A program made the translations under genes and the position numbers. A stretch of DNA of 64,000 bases from Oenococcus sp. UCMA 16435 (GTDB lineage: Bacteria; Bacillota; Bacilli; Lactobacillales; Lactobacillaceae), in contig CP030868.2 of assembly GCA_004010835.2 (NCBI GenBank), forward strand, positions 124,001 to 188,000, written 5' to 3'. Positions 18,170-28,218 of this stretch are shown piece after piece. Below the pieces are notes generated by a model. It made no database searches. It was given only the letters and a program-made list of their open reading frames with translations, and had not been told where the DNA came from. The stretch's first letter is position 1, and each line of letters starts with the position of its first letter.

Positions 18170-18745
18170 CTATTTGTTCTCCTCTGTTATTTTCACAAAA
18201 TATTTGTGAAAACGTGTATCTCCGGTTAATTCAGGATGAAAAGCACAGGTTAGAAAGCGTCCTTGCCGGCAAGCAACGACATGGTGATCATAAGTTGATA
18301 AAACTTCAACTTCAGGACCAACATTTTTAATATATGGGGCCCTGATAAAAATTCCATCAAAAGAATCGGCTACATGACCAATTTTCAAATTAGCCTCAAA
18401 ACTATCTACTTGGCTACCAAAGGCGTTTCGTTTAACGTCAATATCGAGCAAACCAAGATGAGGTCCTTTTCGACCCTCTATTTTTTTCGCCATCAAGATC
18501 AATCCGGCACAAGTTCCGAAAACTGCTTTTTTGTCAGCGAAAGTTTTGATTGCATCAAATAATCCGTACTTATCCATCAAACGGCGCATCGTTGTGCTTT
18601 CGCCACCTGGTAAAATCAAACCATCTAAATCTTTTAATTGATTGGCATCTTTAACGGCAATAGTTTCAGCACCGGAATCTCTCAAGGCATTCATGTGCTC
18701 ACTGACCGCACCCTGGAGAGCAAGAACTCCAATTTTAACTGTCAT
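18170..18745 (-). CDS. pdxT: Glutaminase subunit of pyridoxal 5'-phosphate synthase
   Basis: PdxT releases ammonia from glutamine for PdxS. The start at 18745 gives the family N-terminus MTVKIGVLALQGAVSEH. The class I amidotransferase nucleophile is the Cys in FGTCAGLI, and the partner His-Glu is in FHPELTGD; LPGGEST is also present. A longer frame from 18775 would overlap pdxS. It lies 19 bp after pdxS. Confidence 0.95.
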   Translation of the reverse strand: MTVKIGVLALQGAVSEHMNALRDSGAETIAVKDANQLKDLDGLILPGGESTTMRRLMDKYGLFDAIKTFADKKAVFGTCAGLILMAKKIEGRKGPHLGLLDIDVKRNAFGSQVDSFEANLKIGHVADSFDGIFIRAPYIKNVGPEVEVLSTYDHHVVACRQGRFLTCAFHPELTGDTRFHKYFVKITEENK

Positions 18746-18764
18746 ATTTTTATTACCGTCCTTA

Positions 18765-19649
18765 TCAGATACCACGTTCTTGCATATGCTCGGTTGGTTG
18801 AAGAACGCTCATATCGATGCCTTTCATTGGCTCACCGAGACCTTTTGATAATTCGGCAATTCGTGCATAATCTTTATAGTAAGTAGTTGCTTCGACAATT
18901 GCTTTAGCAAATTTGGCTGGATTTTCCGACTTGAACACTCCAGAACCAACGAAAACTCCATCGGCCCCCAATTCCATCATCAAAGCAGCATCTGCTGGTG
19001 TTGCGACACCGCCAGCGGCAAAGTTAACAACTGGTAAATGGCCAATTTTTTTGATCTCTAGTAGAACATCGTATGGTGCACCCAATTCCTTGGCAAAAAC
19101 CATAATTTCTTCTGGAGACATTCCCAATACTTTATTAACCTGATTGTTAACCAAACGCATATGACGGACTGCTTCGACAATATTTCCTGTTCCAGGTTCT
19201 CCTTTTGTTCGAAGCATCGCTGCCCCTTCGCCAATTCTTCTTGCTGCTTCGCCTAAATCTCGGCATCCACATACAAAAGGAATTGTAAATGATTTTTTAT
19301 CAATATGATAAACATCGTCAGCAGGTGTCAGTACTTCACTTTCATCAATATAATCAACTTTCATTGACTCAAGCACTCTTGCTTCGACAATGTGCCCAAT
19401 TCTTGCTTTAGCCATTACTGGAATCGAAACAGCATTTTGAACCGCTTCGACAATTGCAGGATCAGCCATCCTAGCAACACCACCTGCCTTACGTATATCC
19501 GAAGGTACACGCTCCAACGCCATTACAGCAGTGGCCCCTGCATCTTCAGCGACTTTTGCTTGTTCTGCATTGACAACATCCATAATGACGCCGCCCTTTT
19601 GCATTTCAGCCATTCCTCTTTTAACTACATCTGTTCCTTTTTCAGCCAA
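18765..19649 (-). CDS. pdxS: Pyridoxal 5'-phosphate synthase, lyase subunit
   Basis: PdxS makes PLP from ribose 5-phosphate, glyceraldehyde 3-phosphate and ammonia. The 294-residue barrel contains the catalytic Lys segments VMAKARIGH and [13 protein letters not shown], plus [10 protein letters not shown]. The start codon is TTG at 19649 with GGAGG placed correctly. Together with pdxT it gives complete de novo vitamin B6 synthesis. A near-consensus cre site lies about 155 bp upstream. No pdxR regulator gene is adjacent. Confidence 0.96.
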   Translation of the reverse strand: MAEKGTDVVKRGMAEMQKGGVIMDVVNAEQAKVAEDAGATAVMALERVPSDIRKAGGVARMADPAIVEAVQNAVSIPVMAKARIGHIVEARVLESMKVDYIDESEVLTPADDVYHIDKKSFTIPFVCGCRDLGEAARRIGEGAAMLRTKGEPGTGNIVEAVRHMRLVNNQVNKVLGMSPEEIMVFAKELGAPYDVLLEIKKIGHLPVVNFAAGGVATPADAALMMELGADGVFVGSGVFKSENPAKFAKAIVEATTYYKDYARIAELSKGLGEPMKGIDMSVLQPTEHMQERGI

Positions 19650-19802
19650 TTGATTCCTCCATAAAAATAGCTTCCATCTCAGATGCTACAAAGAAAAAAA
19701 GAATTATCATTTCTTATTTATCTTTCGCACCCGCAAGATTCGATGAATTATTCGTAAATTCATTAGAATTAATTCTAATACAGTCTACTTAATAAGAGTT
19801 GC

Positions 19803-19816
19803 TGAAAACGTTTTCT
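19803..19816. promoter_or_regulatory. Possible cre (CcpA) site upstream of pdxS
   Basis: TGAAAACGTTTTCT matches the cre consensus TGWNANCGNTNWCA at all but the last base and is nearly palindromic. CcpA binding is inference. Confidence 0.4.
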
Positions 19817-19854
19817 ACGCCCAATCATGAACCAATTCATAATTTACATTAGAT

Positions 19855-20040
19855 TCAAAAAAATTTATCGACGTTATTTTTTTCAGATCTTCCTCTTTTA
19901 ACTGCGTCCTTGGCCGAATGCAACGCATAGCCTAAAGCCAATCCTAAAATTATATTTCCAGTTGCAAAACCAATGACGTTTTTAACAGTTAATCCAGTTT
20001 CAACAACAAAGCCAACGCCTTTGTCTGTTTTTCTGTGCAT
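19855..20040 (-). CDS. Small membrane protein of unknown function (61 aa)
   Basis: The ATG at 20040 has AAGGAGG 7 nt upstream, so I use it rather than the longer frame from 20121. The protein has one hydrophobic segment (VIGFATGNIILGLALGYALH) followed by a basic tail with KRGR. I do not recognise a family. It is monocistronic in appearance. Confidence 0.6.
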   Translation of the reverse strand: MHRKTDKGVGFVVETGLTVKNVIGFATGNIILGLALGYALHSAKDAVKRGRSEKNNVDKFF

Positions 20041-20193
20041 ATCAATGCCTCCTTGTGAATCATTAGCGATTTTCAAATATGAAAAGGTATTATCAACAAG
20101 TAATTGGACAATTGAGATCAATTTGTATTTAGAAAATTGAAAGATAGATCTCTCAAAATCCTATTCTTAGTTTAACATTCCAAAAAAAATAAT

Positions 20194-20207
20194 TGATAAC
20201 GCTTTCA
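20194..20207. promoter_or_regulatory. Possible cre (CcpA) site between divergent small membrane genes
   Basis: TGATAACGCTTTCA fits TGWNANCGNTNWCA fully. It lies between the 61-aa gene (minus) and the GlsB-like gene (plus). Binding is not shown. Confidence 0.5.
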
Positions 20208-20317
20208 ATAATGAGTTAAACAGCATTTGCCATTTAAAAGGTTGAGGATATTTTAGTGGACTACAATTAATTTGTACAATAGTTTTTAATTAGAAAAAAT
20301 GAGAGAGGAGATATTTA

Positions 20318-20566
20318 ATGCATTTAATTTGGGAGTTAATCGTTGGGGCTATTATTGGTGCAATTGCTGGAGCACTGACCAGTAAAGGCCAAGCGATGGG
20401 ATGGATTGCAAATATTGTTGCAGGATTGGTTGGTTCTTGGCTTGGCGAAAGTTTGTTAGGAAGTTGGGGCCCTACTGTTGCCGGAATGGCGTTAATTCCG
20501 TCAATTATTGGTGCTGTGATTGTGGTTATAATTGTTTCTTGGGTTGTCGGTCGTTCAAATCGCTGA
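20318..20566 (+). CDS. GlsB/YeaQ/YmgE-family stress membrane protein
   Basis: This 82-residue protein has three hydrophobic segments and the family pattern IVGAIIGAIAGAL with GWIANIVAGLVGSWLG. The family (transglycosylase-associated) is linked to stress responses, but its biochemistry is unknown. GAGAGGAG precedes the ATG. It is a single gene with a strong terminator. Confidence 0.85.
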   Translation: MHLIWELIVGAIIGAIAGALTSKGQAMGWIANIVAGLVGSWLGESLLGSWGPTVAGMALIPSIIGAVIVVIIVSWVVGRSNR

Positions 20567-20602
20567 TTTATCTGTTATTTGATTCATAAAATATGTTCGA
20601 TT

Positions 20603-20635
20603 AAAAAACAGCTGTATAAATACAGCTGTTTTTTA
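20603..20635. terminator. Bidirectional terminator
   Basis: AAAAAACAGCTGTA and TACAGCTGTTTTTT form a symmetric stem between the convergent genes at 20318 (plus) and 20651 (minus), with T runs on both strands. Confidence 0.88.
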
Positions 20636-20650
20636 TATGAATTAATTGAA

Positions 20651-21025
20651 TTAATGATAAGCAATAAAAACTATTATCAAAGTCAAAATAGACGGCAATC
20701 CCTGACTGAATATAATTTTTTTGTTAGCAGTTAGCGATCCGAAAACTGCAGCGATTACAACAAATCCGATAAACAGCATTAATCCAGGAAAGATTATATT
20801 AGTTTGAGAATAATATCTGATTAATAGAATTGAAACCCCAAGAAAACCATTATACAAACCTTGATTTGCCATTGAAATTCTAGCTTCTTTTTGCAATAAA
20901 TATTTTCGACTCAGATTAAAAACATTTCTTGCAAATTTTGTCTGCGTTCCAAACATCTCCAAAAGCATAATAAACAATGATTCCAAAGCAACAATGATTA
21001 TCAAAATATCTGCGAATAACTTCAT
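20651..21025 (-). CDS. DUF1304-family membrane protein
   Basis: The 124 residues contain four hydrophobic segments with the DUF1304 pattern: ALESLFIMLLEMF near the start and ANQGLYNGFLG in the middle. Function is unknown. It starts with GGAG upstream and ends in the bidirectional terminator. Confidence 0.75.
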   Translation of the reverse strand: MKLFADILIIIVALESLFIMLLEMFGTQTKFARNVFNLSRKYLLQKEARISMANQGLYNGFLGVSILLIRYYSQTNIIFPGLMLFIGFVVIAAVFGSLTANKKIIFSQGLPSILTLIIVFIAYH

Positions 21026-21105
21026 TTCAGGATCTCCTAGTTAAAAGGCTACGTACTCATCCTAATTCAATTCCCACAAATTAAATTACAAACTCTAATC
21101 ATGTT

Positions 21106-21738
21106 TTAATTCAAAATAGTCTTAATCTGATTGATCAACAGATTAATTCCGACTTGATTACTTTTCCCTTCCGGAATAATTACGTCAGCATACCTTTTGG
21201 TTGGCTCGACAAATTGGTGATACATGGGTTTTACGGTTTTCAGATATTGATCGATGATCGAGTTGGTTGTCCGACCCCGTTCGGAAATATCTCTTTTCAA
21301 ACGTCTGATAAATCGAATATCGTCATCTGCATCTACATAAATTTTTATATCTAATAATTTTCTAATTCGCTCATCTACGAATAATAGTACGCCTTCGACA
21401 ATAATAACTCTTGCTGGATTAATTAAAATTGTTTTGTTAGAACGAGTATATTTTTCATAATCATAAATCGGTAACTCAATTGCTTGTTTATTTTTTAATT
21501 TTAACAGGTCGGCATAAAATAAATCGCTGTCAAAAGAATCCGGATGATCGTAATTAACCTTTTTTCTTTGCTCGATTGACATTGACGATTGGTCGTTATA
21601 AAAAGCGTCCTGAGGGACAATGGATACAGATTGTTTCTTTAGTTGGTGGTAAATATCTCGAGCAATCGATGTCTTGCCGGAACCCGATCCACCAGTGATT
21701 CCGATAATGATTACAGGTTGATCTTTGTCATTTTGCAT
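21106..21738 (-). CDS. udk: Uridine kinase
   Basis: Udk phosphorylates uridine or cytidine in pyrimidine salvage. The 210 residues carry the P-loop GITGGSGSGKTS near residue 15, then the segments YDHPDSFD and YDYEKYTRS, and EGVLLFVDERIR. The length is usual for the family. It has no obvious operon partner. Confidence 0.93.
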   Translation of the reverse strand: MQNDKDQPVIIIGITGGSGSGKTSIARDIYHQLKKQSVSIVPQDAFYNDQSSMSIEQRKKVNYDHPDSFDSDLFYADLLKLKNKQAIELPIYDYEKYTRSNKTILINPARVIIVEGVLLFVDERIRKLLDIKIYVDADDDIRFIRRLKRDISERGRTTNSIIDQYLKTVKPMYHQFVEPTKRYADVIIPEGKSNQVGINLLINQIKTILN

Positions 21739-21821
21739 TACTTGTACATTTTTCTATTCTCTTGGGTAACTGTCAAGAAAAAATATTCGTAAAATAAAAA
21801 AAATCCAATAATCGAAACTTT

Positions 21822-22037
<216 letters not shown>

Positions 22038-22184
22038 TCATTAATTAAATTATCAAATAAAGGTATTCACTATTTGCCAACTTTTTAAAGACAAAAGAAA
22101 AACTAAACAATATGTTTTATTCATTGAATTTAATTAACATAAGCGTTTTCAATTTTTTTAACAAAAAAATCGTTTTGAAAATTA

Positions 22185-23483
22185 TCAATTTTTTTTATGC
22201 CTAAAAGCAGTCAAAAAATAAAAAGGAACAGCAACGATCAAGGCGCCAAAACCCCAAATCAATTCTTGGATATTTGTTTGAATTAAAAGCCAAAGGCTCA
22301 CAACCAAAGCAATTATTGGAATTACTGGTCCAAATGGAATCTGAAAATTCATCGGCTGATATTTTTTCGTTCGAGCAAATACCAATACAGCGATAATTGT
22401 TGGAATATATTGGGCAAAACGAGAAATAGCTGAAATCAGTGCCAGATCGGCAAAGGTTGAATTAAACAGAGCAATCACTAATGACACGATTGCTGAAATA
22501 ATAATAGCAACATACGGAGCATTTCTCTTGTTTTTCTTGGCTAAAATTTTTGGCATCATCTTATTTTCTGCTAAAGCTACTCCTGAACGCGGAGTGATAA
22601 ACGAGGAAGCAACTAACAAACCACCGATTGAAATTAAGGATCCGGCTGTGATTAAATCCTTTCCAAAGTTACCGGTTACTTTTGCTAAGGCGTCCATTAA
22701 AGGAGTGGGCGATCCAGTTAATTTATAGCCCATAATACCGATTGCCGTTAATTGAATCAGCACATAAATTAGAGTTACAGTACCAACGATTATAATCATT
22801 GCCTTCGGCAGATTCTTTTTTGGATTATTCATTTCACCAGCAGCAACAGCAATTCCCTCAAATCCTGTAAAGGCAAAAAACATTGTCAGAGCTGATTGAC
22901 CAAAACTGCCAGATGTATACTTTCCATCCGGAAAAAAAGGAGTAAAACTCGTCCCTTTGATAAAAAATATTCCAATTGCGATAAATATAATTAAAGGAAC
23001 CAATTTTCCAACGGTGACAATATTATTGACAATTTTTGTCAACCGAACACCTGATATGTTCATGAGTGCCAAAGCAGTAATCAAAACCGCAATTACTATT
23101 GAACGAACATTTGAATTTGATAAATTTGGAAAAAAAGATCCCAAAACAGTAGCAAAACCAAAAGCGGCAGCGGCTTCTGCGATCATTCTAATTGCCCAAG
23201 TTACAAAACCAACTTCATAACCGACAAAATCACCAAAAGCATCCTTCGCATAAAGATAAGGGCCACCATTTTCATCAAAAAAATTAGCATCCTGAGCAAA
23301 GCATAAAGCGATAGTGATTACTAAAAAAGCATCAAACAGTAAAACAAAAATACTGCCTACACCAATTAATTTCATCGGAGCACTTGGCAGTAAAAAAATA
23401 CCCGATCCAATAATTCCATTAATACCAAATAAAATAATGCTCCAGAAACCTAATTTTTGCCTGCTCTCCCCTTTGTTTTTCAT
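22185..23483 (-). CDS. APC-superfamily amino acid permease
   Basis: The 432-residue polytopic protein has about 12 membrane segments. The first helix shows GINGIIGSGIFLLPS, the APC substrate-binding signature, and FFAFTGFEGIAVAAGEM marks helix 6. Substrate specificity is not visible. Its start shares one base with the stop of the C26 peptidase gene (TGATG), so the two form an operon, and a gamma-glutamyl or amine-related substrate is possible. Confidence 0.88.
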   Translation of the reverse strand: MKNKGESRQKLGFWSIILFGINGIIGSGIFLLPSAPMKLIGVGSIFVLLFDAFLVITIALCFAQDANFFDENGGPYLYAKDAFGDFVGYEVGFVTWAIRMIAEAAAAFGFATVLGSFFPNLSNSNVRSIVIAVLITALALMNISGVRLTKIVNNIVTVGKLVPLIIFIAIGIFFIKGTSFTPFFPDGKYTSGSFGQSALTMFFAFTGFEGIAVAAGEMNNPKKNLPKAMIIIVGTVTLIYVLIQLTAIGIMGYKLTGSPTPLMDALAKVTGNFGKDLITAGSLISIGGLLVASSFITPRSGVALAENKMMPKILAKKNKRNAPYVAIIISAIVSLVIALFNSTFADLALISAISRFAQYIPTIIAVLVFARTKKYQPMNFQIPFGPVIPIIALVVSLWLLIQTNIQELIWGFGALIVAVPFYFLTAFRHKKN

Positions 23484-24220
23484 CAGTTACCCGCTCTTTT
23501 GACCAAGTTTTCAAACAATTTTAATTGATCAGGAAAAACCTGCCACAGACTTTCCGGATGCCACTGAACCGCGATAATTTGATCAGAATCCTTCGACTCG
23601 ATCCCTTCAATCACACCATCACTGGCAGTTGCCGTAATTTTTAAATTTTTTCCCAAATCTTTAACAGCTTGGTGATGACGAGAATTAACAAAACTCTCAT
23701 CACCGATTATTTTTGCCAATTGACTATCTTTTCCAATATTAACTTTATGAGTAGGGAAAGATCCTTCTGTTGGAAATTGGCTATGCTTAATTTTTAAATC
23801 TGGATATTGTTTTGCTAAATCTTGATAAACATTCCCACCAAAAGCAATGTTAATTACTTGAATTCCTCGACAAATTCCTAAAATGGCTTTGCCGGATTTT
23901 TGAGCTTCCTGAATTAAAGGAATCTCAAACTGATCCCGTTCATAAAAAATAGCGCCAATTTCAGGAATTGCTTCCTCGTTAAAAAATTTTGGATCAACAT
24001 CCGGGCCACCGGGAATCAAAAGACCATCGAAAGTATTAATCAATTCTTCAAAATTTGTATCTTCAACATATGTTGGTGCAGGCAAAATAATTGGAATCCC
24101 ACCGACCTTATAAATTGCTCGTAAGATATCCCTTGGCGTATAGTCGATCGCTTGATCGTTAGATGACATTGAGGAAAAGCGGGAAATGTCTGAAGTGATT
24201 GCAATTATTGGTTTTTTCAT
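23483..24220 (-). CDS. Gamma-glutamyl-gamma-aminobutyrate hydrolase-family peptidase (C26)
   Basis: This 245-residue class I amidotransferase-like hydrolase has its nucleophile in ILGICRGIQVINIAFGG and the catalytic His in VQWHPES. The N-terminal part contains LLIPGGPDVDP. Family members (PuuD-like) cleave gamma-glutamyl amides. No other putrescine pathway genes are seen. It is translationally coupled to the permease downstream. Confidence 0.88.
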   Translation of the reverse strand: MKKPIIAITSDISRFSSMSSNDQAIDYTPRDILRAIYKVGGIPIILPAPTYVEDTNFEELINTFDGLLIPGGPDVDPKFFNEEAIPEIGAIFYERDQFEIPLIQEAQKSGKAILGICRGIQVINIAFGGNVYQDLAKQYPDLKIKHSQFPTEGSFPTHKVNIGKDSQLAKIIGDESFVNSRHHQAVKDLGKNLKITATASDGVIEGIESKDSDQIIAVQWHPESLWQVFPDQLKLFENLVKRAGN

Positions 24221-24253
24221 GATTCAGGCAATCTTAACAAAACTTTGAAAAAA

Positions 24254-24305
24254 AATAAACTAAAAACACTGAAAAAAATTAAAATTCAGTGTTTTTAGTT
24301 TATTT
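24254..24305. terminator. Long inverted-repeat terminator after rpsN
   Basis: AATAAACTAAAAACACTGAA and its near-perfect complement form a stem of about 20 bp with a short A/T loop. It separates rpsN from the C26 peptidase gene and could act in both directions. Confidence 0.75.
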
Positions 24306-24338
24306 TATATAACAAAAAAACGATTCGAAAATCGCTTT

Positions 24339-24608
24339 TTACCAACTAGCTTTTCTAACGCCAGGAATTTGTCCCTTATGAGCCAACTGACGGAAATTTA
24401 AACGACTTAATCCAAACGCACGCATATATGCATGAGGACGGCCATCGGTTAAATCACGATGATGAGCACGAACTGGAGATGCATCACGAGGAAGCTTTGA
24501 AAGGCCCTGATAGTCACCAGCGGCTTTTAAAGCAGCACGCTTTGCAGCATACTTTGCAACAGTTGCTTCAATTCTTTTTTCTTTTTCAATCTTAGACTTC
24601 TTAGCCAT
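24339..24608 (-). CDS. rpsN: Ribosomal protein S14, zinc-independent type
   Basis: The 89-residue form contains the S14 core [35 protein letters not shown] segments and ends GVRKASW. It has no cysteines and so no CxxC zinc ribbon: it is the C-minus paralogue. It shares one base with rpmG upstream (TAATG). Confidence 0.95.
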   Translation of the reverse strand: MAKKSKIEKEKRIEATVAKYAAKRAALKAAGDYQGLSKLPRDASPVRAHHRDLTDGRPHAYMRAFGLSRLNFRQLAHKGQIPGVRKASW

Positions 24609-24772
24609 TACTTCACCTCCTTAAACTCAACAACTTTTTGTAATTTTGGTGAGTACTTTTTCAAAACAAGACGATCAGGTGTATTACGACGATTCTTACT
24701 CGTCAAATAAATACGTTCACCTGTTTGATCATTGCCAAGAATTACGTGATCTCTTTGTCCTTTACCTGCCAT
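24608..24772 (-). CDS. rpmG: Ribosomal protein L33, zinc-independent type
   Basis: The 54 residues start [13 protein letters not shown] and contain [17 protein letters not shown], typical of L33. Cysteines are absent, so it does not bind zinc. GGAG precedes the ATG. It forms a two-gene operon with a cysteine-free S14. In related bacteria such pairs are often induced by zinc shortage, but here they may simply be the only or main copies. I saw no clear AdcR/Zur operator. Confidence 0.93.
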   Translation of the reverse strand: MAGKGQRDHVILGNDQTGERIYLTSKNRRNTPDRLVLKKYSPKLQKVVEFKEVK

Positions 24773-24822
24773 GTTTTCTCCTAAATAGTATATTAATCAA
24801 AGTCAATTCAGTACAAGTAAAC

Positions 24823-24851
24823 ATTATACACAAGCGGAAAATACTTGTAAA
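24823..24851 (-). promoter_or_regulatory. Promoter of rpmG-rpsN
   Basis: On the minus strand TTTACA and TATAAT are 17 bp apart, about 50 bp before rpmG. Confidence 0.85.
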
Positions 24852-24869
24852 GTGCAATTTGTATATTTA

Positions 24870-25790
24870 TCAGTTAAATAGATCTGTTAATGGTGGAACA
24901 ACTTGTTTCTTTCGTGAAACAATACCGGGAAGATCGATCGAATCATCTACTAATTGTTTGTTAAAAGCAGAAGCAATTTTATTAGCTTCTGTGCCGTAAT
25001 AAAGGGCCTTCGAATTTGAATTAAGAATATCGGTAATCACGAATAGAAAACCATCAAAGCCCTGCTTCTCATTTTCCGTTATTATTGCCTTTTTAAGAGC
25101 TTCTTTACGATTCAGGACGCTCGGGATGTCAACTGTATTAACTTGACCAATCCTAAAAGTTTTTCCGGCAAATTTAAATGTTTTAGCGTCGCCATCGATC
25201 AAATCCTGTTCACTTTTTTTGGATAAATTCGTACCAGCTTTTAATAAATCAAGGCCATAAGCATTTACATCATCGATTTCGGAAATTGATGCTAATTTAG
25301 TGATCACATCGCGATCGACATCGGTTGTTGTTGGGCTCTTTAACAATAAAGTATCAGAAATCAGTGCCGAAAGCATTAGCCCAGCAATCTTTTTTGGAAT
25401 TTCAATTCCATCTTTTTTGAAAAAACCATACAAAATAGTTGAAGTAGATCCAAGCGCTTCGGCATGATAAAACAAAGGAACACTCGTTTTGAAGTCAATC
25501 TTATGATGATCAAAAACGTGAGTTACAGTCAGATCTTCAATATTAGAAACAGATTGAGCTGCTTCATTATGATCAACCAAAACAACTTCTTTGGTATCTG
25601 CTTTTTCAATAACTCTAGGTGCTTTTACGGAAAAATAATTAAGAGCAAAATTTGTTTCGTCGTTCACTTTTCCCAAAGCAACCGCCTCGGTATCCATTCC
25701 CTTTTTATTTAAATAATAAGATGCCGCTATAGCAGCAGCGATAGCATCTGTATCAGGATTTTGATGCCCAAAAACTAATTCTTTAGCCAT
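24870..25790 (-). CDS. ppaC: Manganese-dependent inorganic pyrophosphatase
   Basis: This family II pyrophosphatase (DHH superfamily) hydrolyses PPi in the cytoplasm. The start at 25790 gives MAKELVFGHQNPDTDAI, with the metal-binding GHxNPDTD motif. VLVDHNE and VFDHHKID supply further ligands, and SRKKQ near the C-terminus binds phosphate. The start overlaps the parC end by 8 nt, an unusual but clear coupling. Confidence 0.95.
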   Translation of the reverse strand: MAKELVFGHQNPDTDAIAAAIAASYYLNKKGMDTEAVALGKVNDETNFALNYFSVKAPRVIEKADTKEVVLVDHNEAAQSVSNIEDLTVTHVFDHHKIDFKTSVPLFYHAEALGSTSTILYGFFKKDGIEIPKKIAGLMLSALISDTLLLKSPTTTDVDRDVITKLASISEIDDVNAYGLDLLKAGTNLSKKSEQDLIDGDAKTFKFAGKTFRIGQVNTVDIPSVLNRKEALKKAIITENEKQGFDGFLFVITDILNSNSKALYYGTEANKIASAFNKQLVDDSIDLPGIVSRKKQVVPPLTDLFN

Positions 25791-28218
25791 TTTCAATTAC
25801 CTCTCGTTTTAATCTAACCTTTACAATCATACTATTTTTTGCAACCTTGACTTTACGCTTGAACTCATCATCTAATCCAGAAACATTATTTGGATTAACA
25901 GAAAAATCGAGCATCTTATTATCATTCGTAATTGCCTGGAGTTCGCTTTTTTCTGTTCGGGAAATTGCTTGTGCCCCTCCAATTATTTCATCGGTCATGA
26001 AAATTGTTTCTGCTTTTTGAACTGAATTAACCGTTGAAATAGGTATCTCGAGTGGGTTGACAATCTTCAAATGTCCCCGATCGCTAATAAGTGCTATTAA
26101 ATCTTCGGAATCTATTAAATCCATTGAAACAATTCGATCCTTCTTTGAAATTTTAGCCGGTTTGGCTCCAGACGATTTAGCCGTCATGAGTGCTATCTCA
26201 CTTATTGGAAACTTGTAAAGATAGCCTTTTTGTGTGGTCATGATAACCAATTGATTCTGTGAAGCAGCAAAAGCAACAGAAACCAAGACATTTTTTCCTT
26301 TTATTGCAATTGCTTTACTAGCTCTTTTTTTATAATACTTGGTCGGATTCAATGAACTTTTGTCAACCTGTTTAATAAAAGCGTCGCTACTGGTAAAGAC
26401 AAAGCTTCCTTTTTGTTTGAGGTCGTTGAAATCAAAAACCTTGATTACGATTTCATCCTCGGTTAGTCCGGAAATTTCTTGTGATAAATGTTCGCCAATA
26501 TCCTTCCATTTCGTATCGGCAAGTTCATAAACCTGGCGATAAATCAAATTACCTTTATTGGTAAAAATGAATAGGCTGCTTAATGTATTTACTTCAGCCA
26601 AATAGACAGGATAATCGTCATCGGTTAAGCCATTATCATCAGTTGCTTTATATGACCGAAAAGAAGCTCTTTTTGCATAACCGTTCTTTGTGATTTGAAC
26701 AATCACGTCTTCATTAGCAACCATTACAGCGGTGTCTATTTTCAATTGACTGATCTCTGCCTGAATTTGGCTTCGTCGCGGATTAGAGTATTTTTTTTCA
26801 ATTTCCTTTAATTCGCCTTTTAGAACTTTATTTAATTCTTTTGTCTCTTTTAAAATCGAATTAAATTCAGAAATTTGTTTTGCCAATTGATCATTCTCAT
26901 TTTGTAGGGCAACGACATCCGTATTTGTAAGACGATAAAGCTGCAAAGTAACGATCGCTTCAGCTTGGGGATCACTAAATTGGAATTTTTTGATTAGATT
27001 GTCCTTGGCATTTTTGCGACTTTCAGAAGCCCTGATAGTTGCTACAACTTCGTCGAGGATACTTAACATTTTGATCAAACCCTCAACAATTTCTTGACGA
27101 GCTCGGGCTTTTTTTAATTCAAACTCAGTTCTCCGCCGAATAACTTCTTTACGAAAATCTAGAAAAGCCGATAAAGCCTGTTTTAGGCCAACAGAGACTG
27201 GTCTTTGTTTATCGATAGTCGTCATATTAAAGTTGTAGGCAATCTGTAAATCGGTTTTTTTAAACAGATAATCCAAAATACCTGTGGCATTAGCATCTTT
27301 TGAGAGTTCAATTGCGATTAGTAAGCCTTCGCGACTGGTATCATCCCGTACTTCTATAATTCCGTTGGCATCCTTATTAAGACGAATTTCATCTATACGG
27401 GCAACGAGTGCCGATTTGTTAACTTCATAAGGGAGTTCCGTAATCTCAATTTGTTTTTTACCGGCTCTAAGTTGCTTAATTTTCGTCTTTGCCCGCAAAT
27501 AGATCTTTCCCCGACCACTTGTATAAGCATCTTTAATACCATCCAAACCCTGGATAATACCGCCGGTGGGGAAATCCGGTCCGCTTACGTATTGCATCAA
27601 ATCCTCTAAAGAAGCAGCAGGATGCGATAATAGGTAAATCAAAGCATTAATTACTTCACCCAAATTATGAGGTGGTATCTCGGTTGCGTAACCAGCGGAA
27701 ATTCCCGAGGCACCGTTGACCAGCAAATTGGGAATTCGGCTTGGTAGAACCGTTGGTTCATAACGGGTATCATCAAAATTAAGCACCATATCAACTGCTT
27801 GTTGATCAAGATCGGTTAACATATCACCGGCAATCATAGAAAGCCTTGCCTCGGTATAACGCATTGCCGCCGGTGGATCATTATCGATCGAACCATTATT
27901 TCCGTTCATATCGATTAATGGTTCCCGCATTTTCCAATTTTGGCTCATGCGCACTAAAGCATCATAAATCGATGAATCACCGTGTGGGTGGTAATTACCC
28001 ATTACGTTGCCAACTGCCTTCGCTGACTTCCTATAGGCATGTTGATAGGTATTCCCATCCTCATTCATAGCGAAGAGAATTCGTCTTTGAACTGGTTTTA
28101 AACCATCTCTAATGTCTGGTAGAGCTCGTTCTTGAATAATATATTTCGAGTACCGACCAAAACGCTCGCCCATAACGTCTTCAAGACTCAGTTCTTGGAT
28201 TCGTGACTCGTCAGCCAT
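25783..28218 (-). CDS. parC: DNA topoisomerase IV subunit A
   Basis: ParC breaks and rejoins DNA for chromosome decatenation. The 811 residues start with ERFGRYSKYIIQERALPDIRDGLKPVQRRIL. The catalytic Tyr is in DPPAAMRYTEARLS near residue 120. A six-bladed C-terminal region follows from about residue 490; I see no GyrA-box, which supports topo IV rather than gyrase. It shares one base with parE. Confidence 0.95.
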   Translation of the reverse strand: MADESRIQELSLEDVMGERFGRYSKYIIQERALPDIRDGLKPVQRRILFAMNEDGNTYQHAYRKSAKAVGNVMGNYHPHGDSSIYDALVRMSQNWKMREPLIDMNGNNGSIDNDPPAAMRYTEARLSMIAGDMLTDLDQQAVDMVLNFDDTRYEPTVLPSRIPNLLVNGASGISAGYATEIPPHNLGEVINALIYLLSHPAASLEDLMQYVSGPDFPTGGIIQGLDGIKDAYTSGRGKIYLRAKTKIKQLRAGKKQIEITELPYEVNKSALVARIDEIRLNKDANGIIEVRDDTSREGLLIAIELSKDANATGILDYLFKKTDLQIAYNFNMTTIDKQRPVSVGLKQALSAFLDFRKEVIRRRTEFELKKARARQEIVEGLIKMLSILDEVVATIRASESRKNAKDNLIKKFQFSDPQAEAIVTLQLYRLTNTDVVALQNENDQLAKQISEFNSILKETKELNKVLKGELKEIEKKYSNPRRSQIQAEISQLKIDTAVMVANEDVIVQITKNGYAKRASFRSYKATDDNGLTDDDYPVYLAEVNTLSSLFIFTNKGNLIYRQVYELADTKWKDIGEHLSQEISGLTEDEIVIKVFDFNDLKQKGSFVFTSSDAFIKQVDKSSLNPTKYYKKRASKAIAIKGKNVLVSVAFAASQNQLVIMTTQKGYLYKFPISEIALMTAKSSGAKPAKISKKDRIVSMDLIDSEDLIALISDRGHLKIVNPLEIPISTVNSVQKAETIFMTDEIIGGAQAISRTEKSELQAITNDNKMLDFSVNPNNVSGLDDEFKRKVKVAKNSMIVKVRLKREVIENG

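Noticed and set aside
22120..22160. cre-like sequence TGAAAACGCTTATG downstream of the permease
   Set aside because: It misses the last two consensus bases and lies after the stop of the only adjacent gene, so regulation is unlikely.
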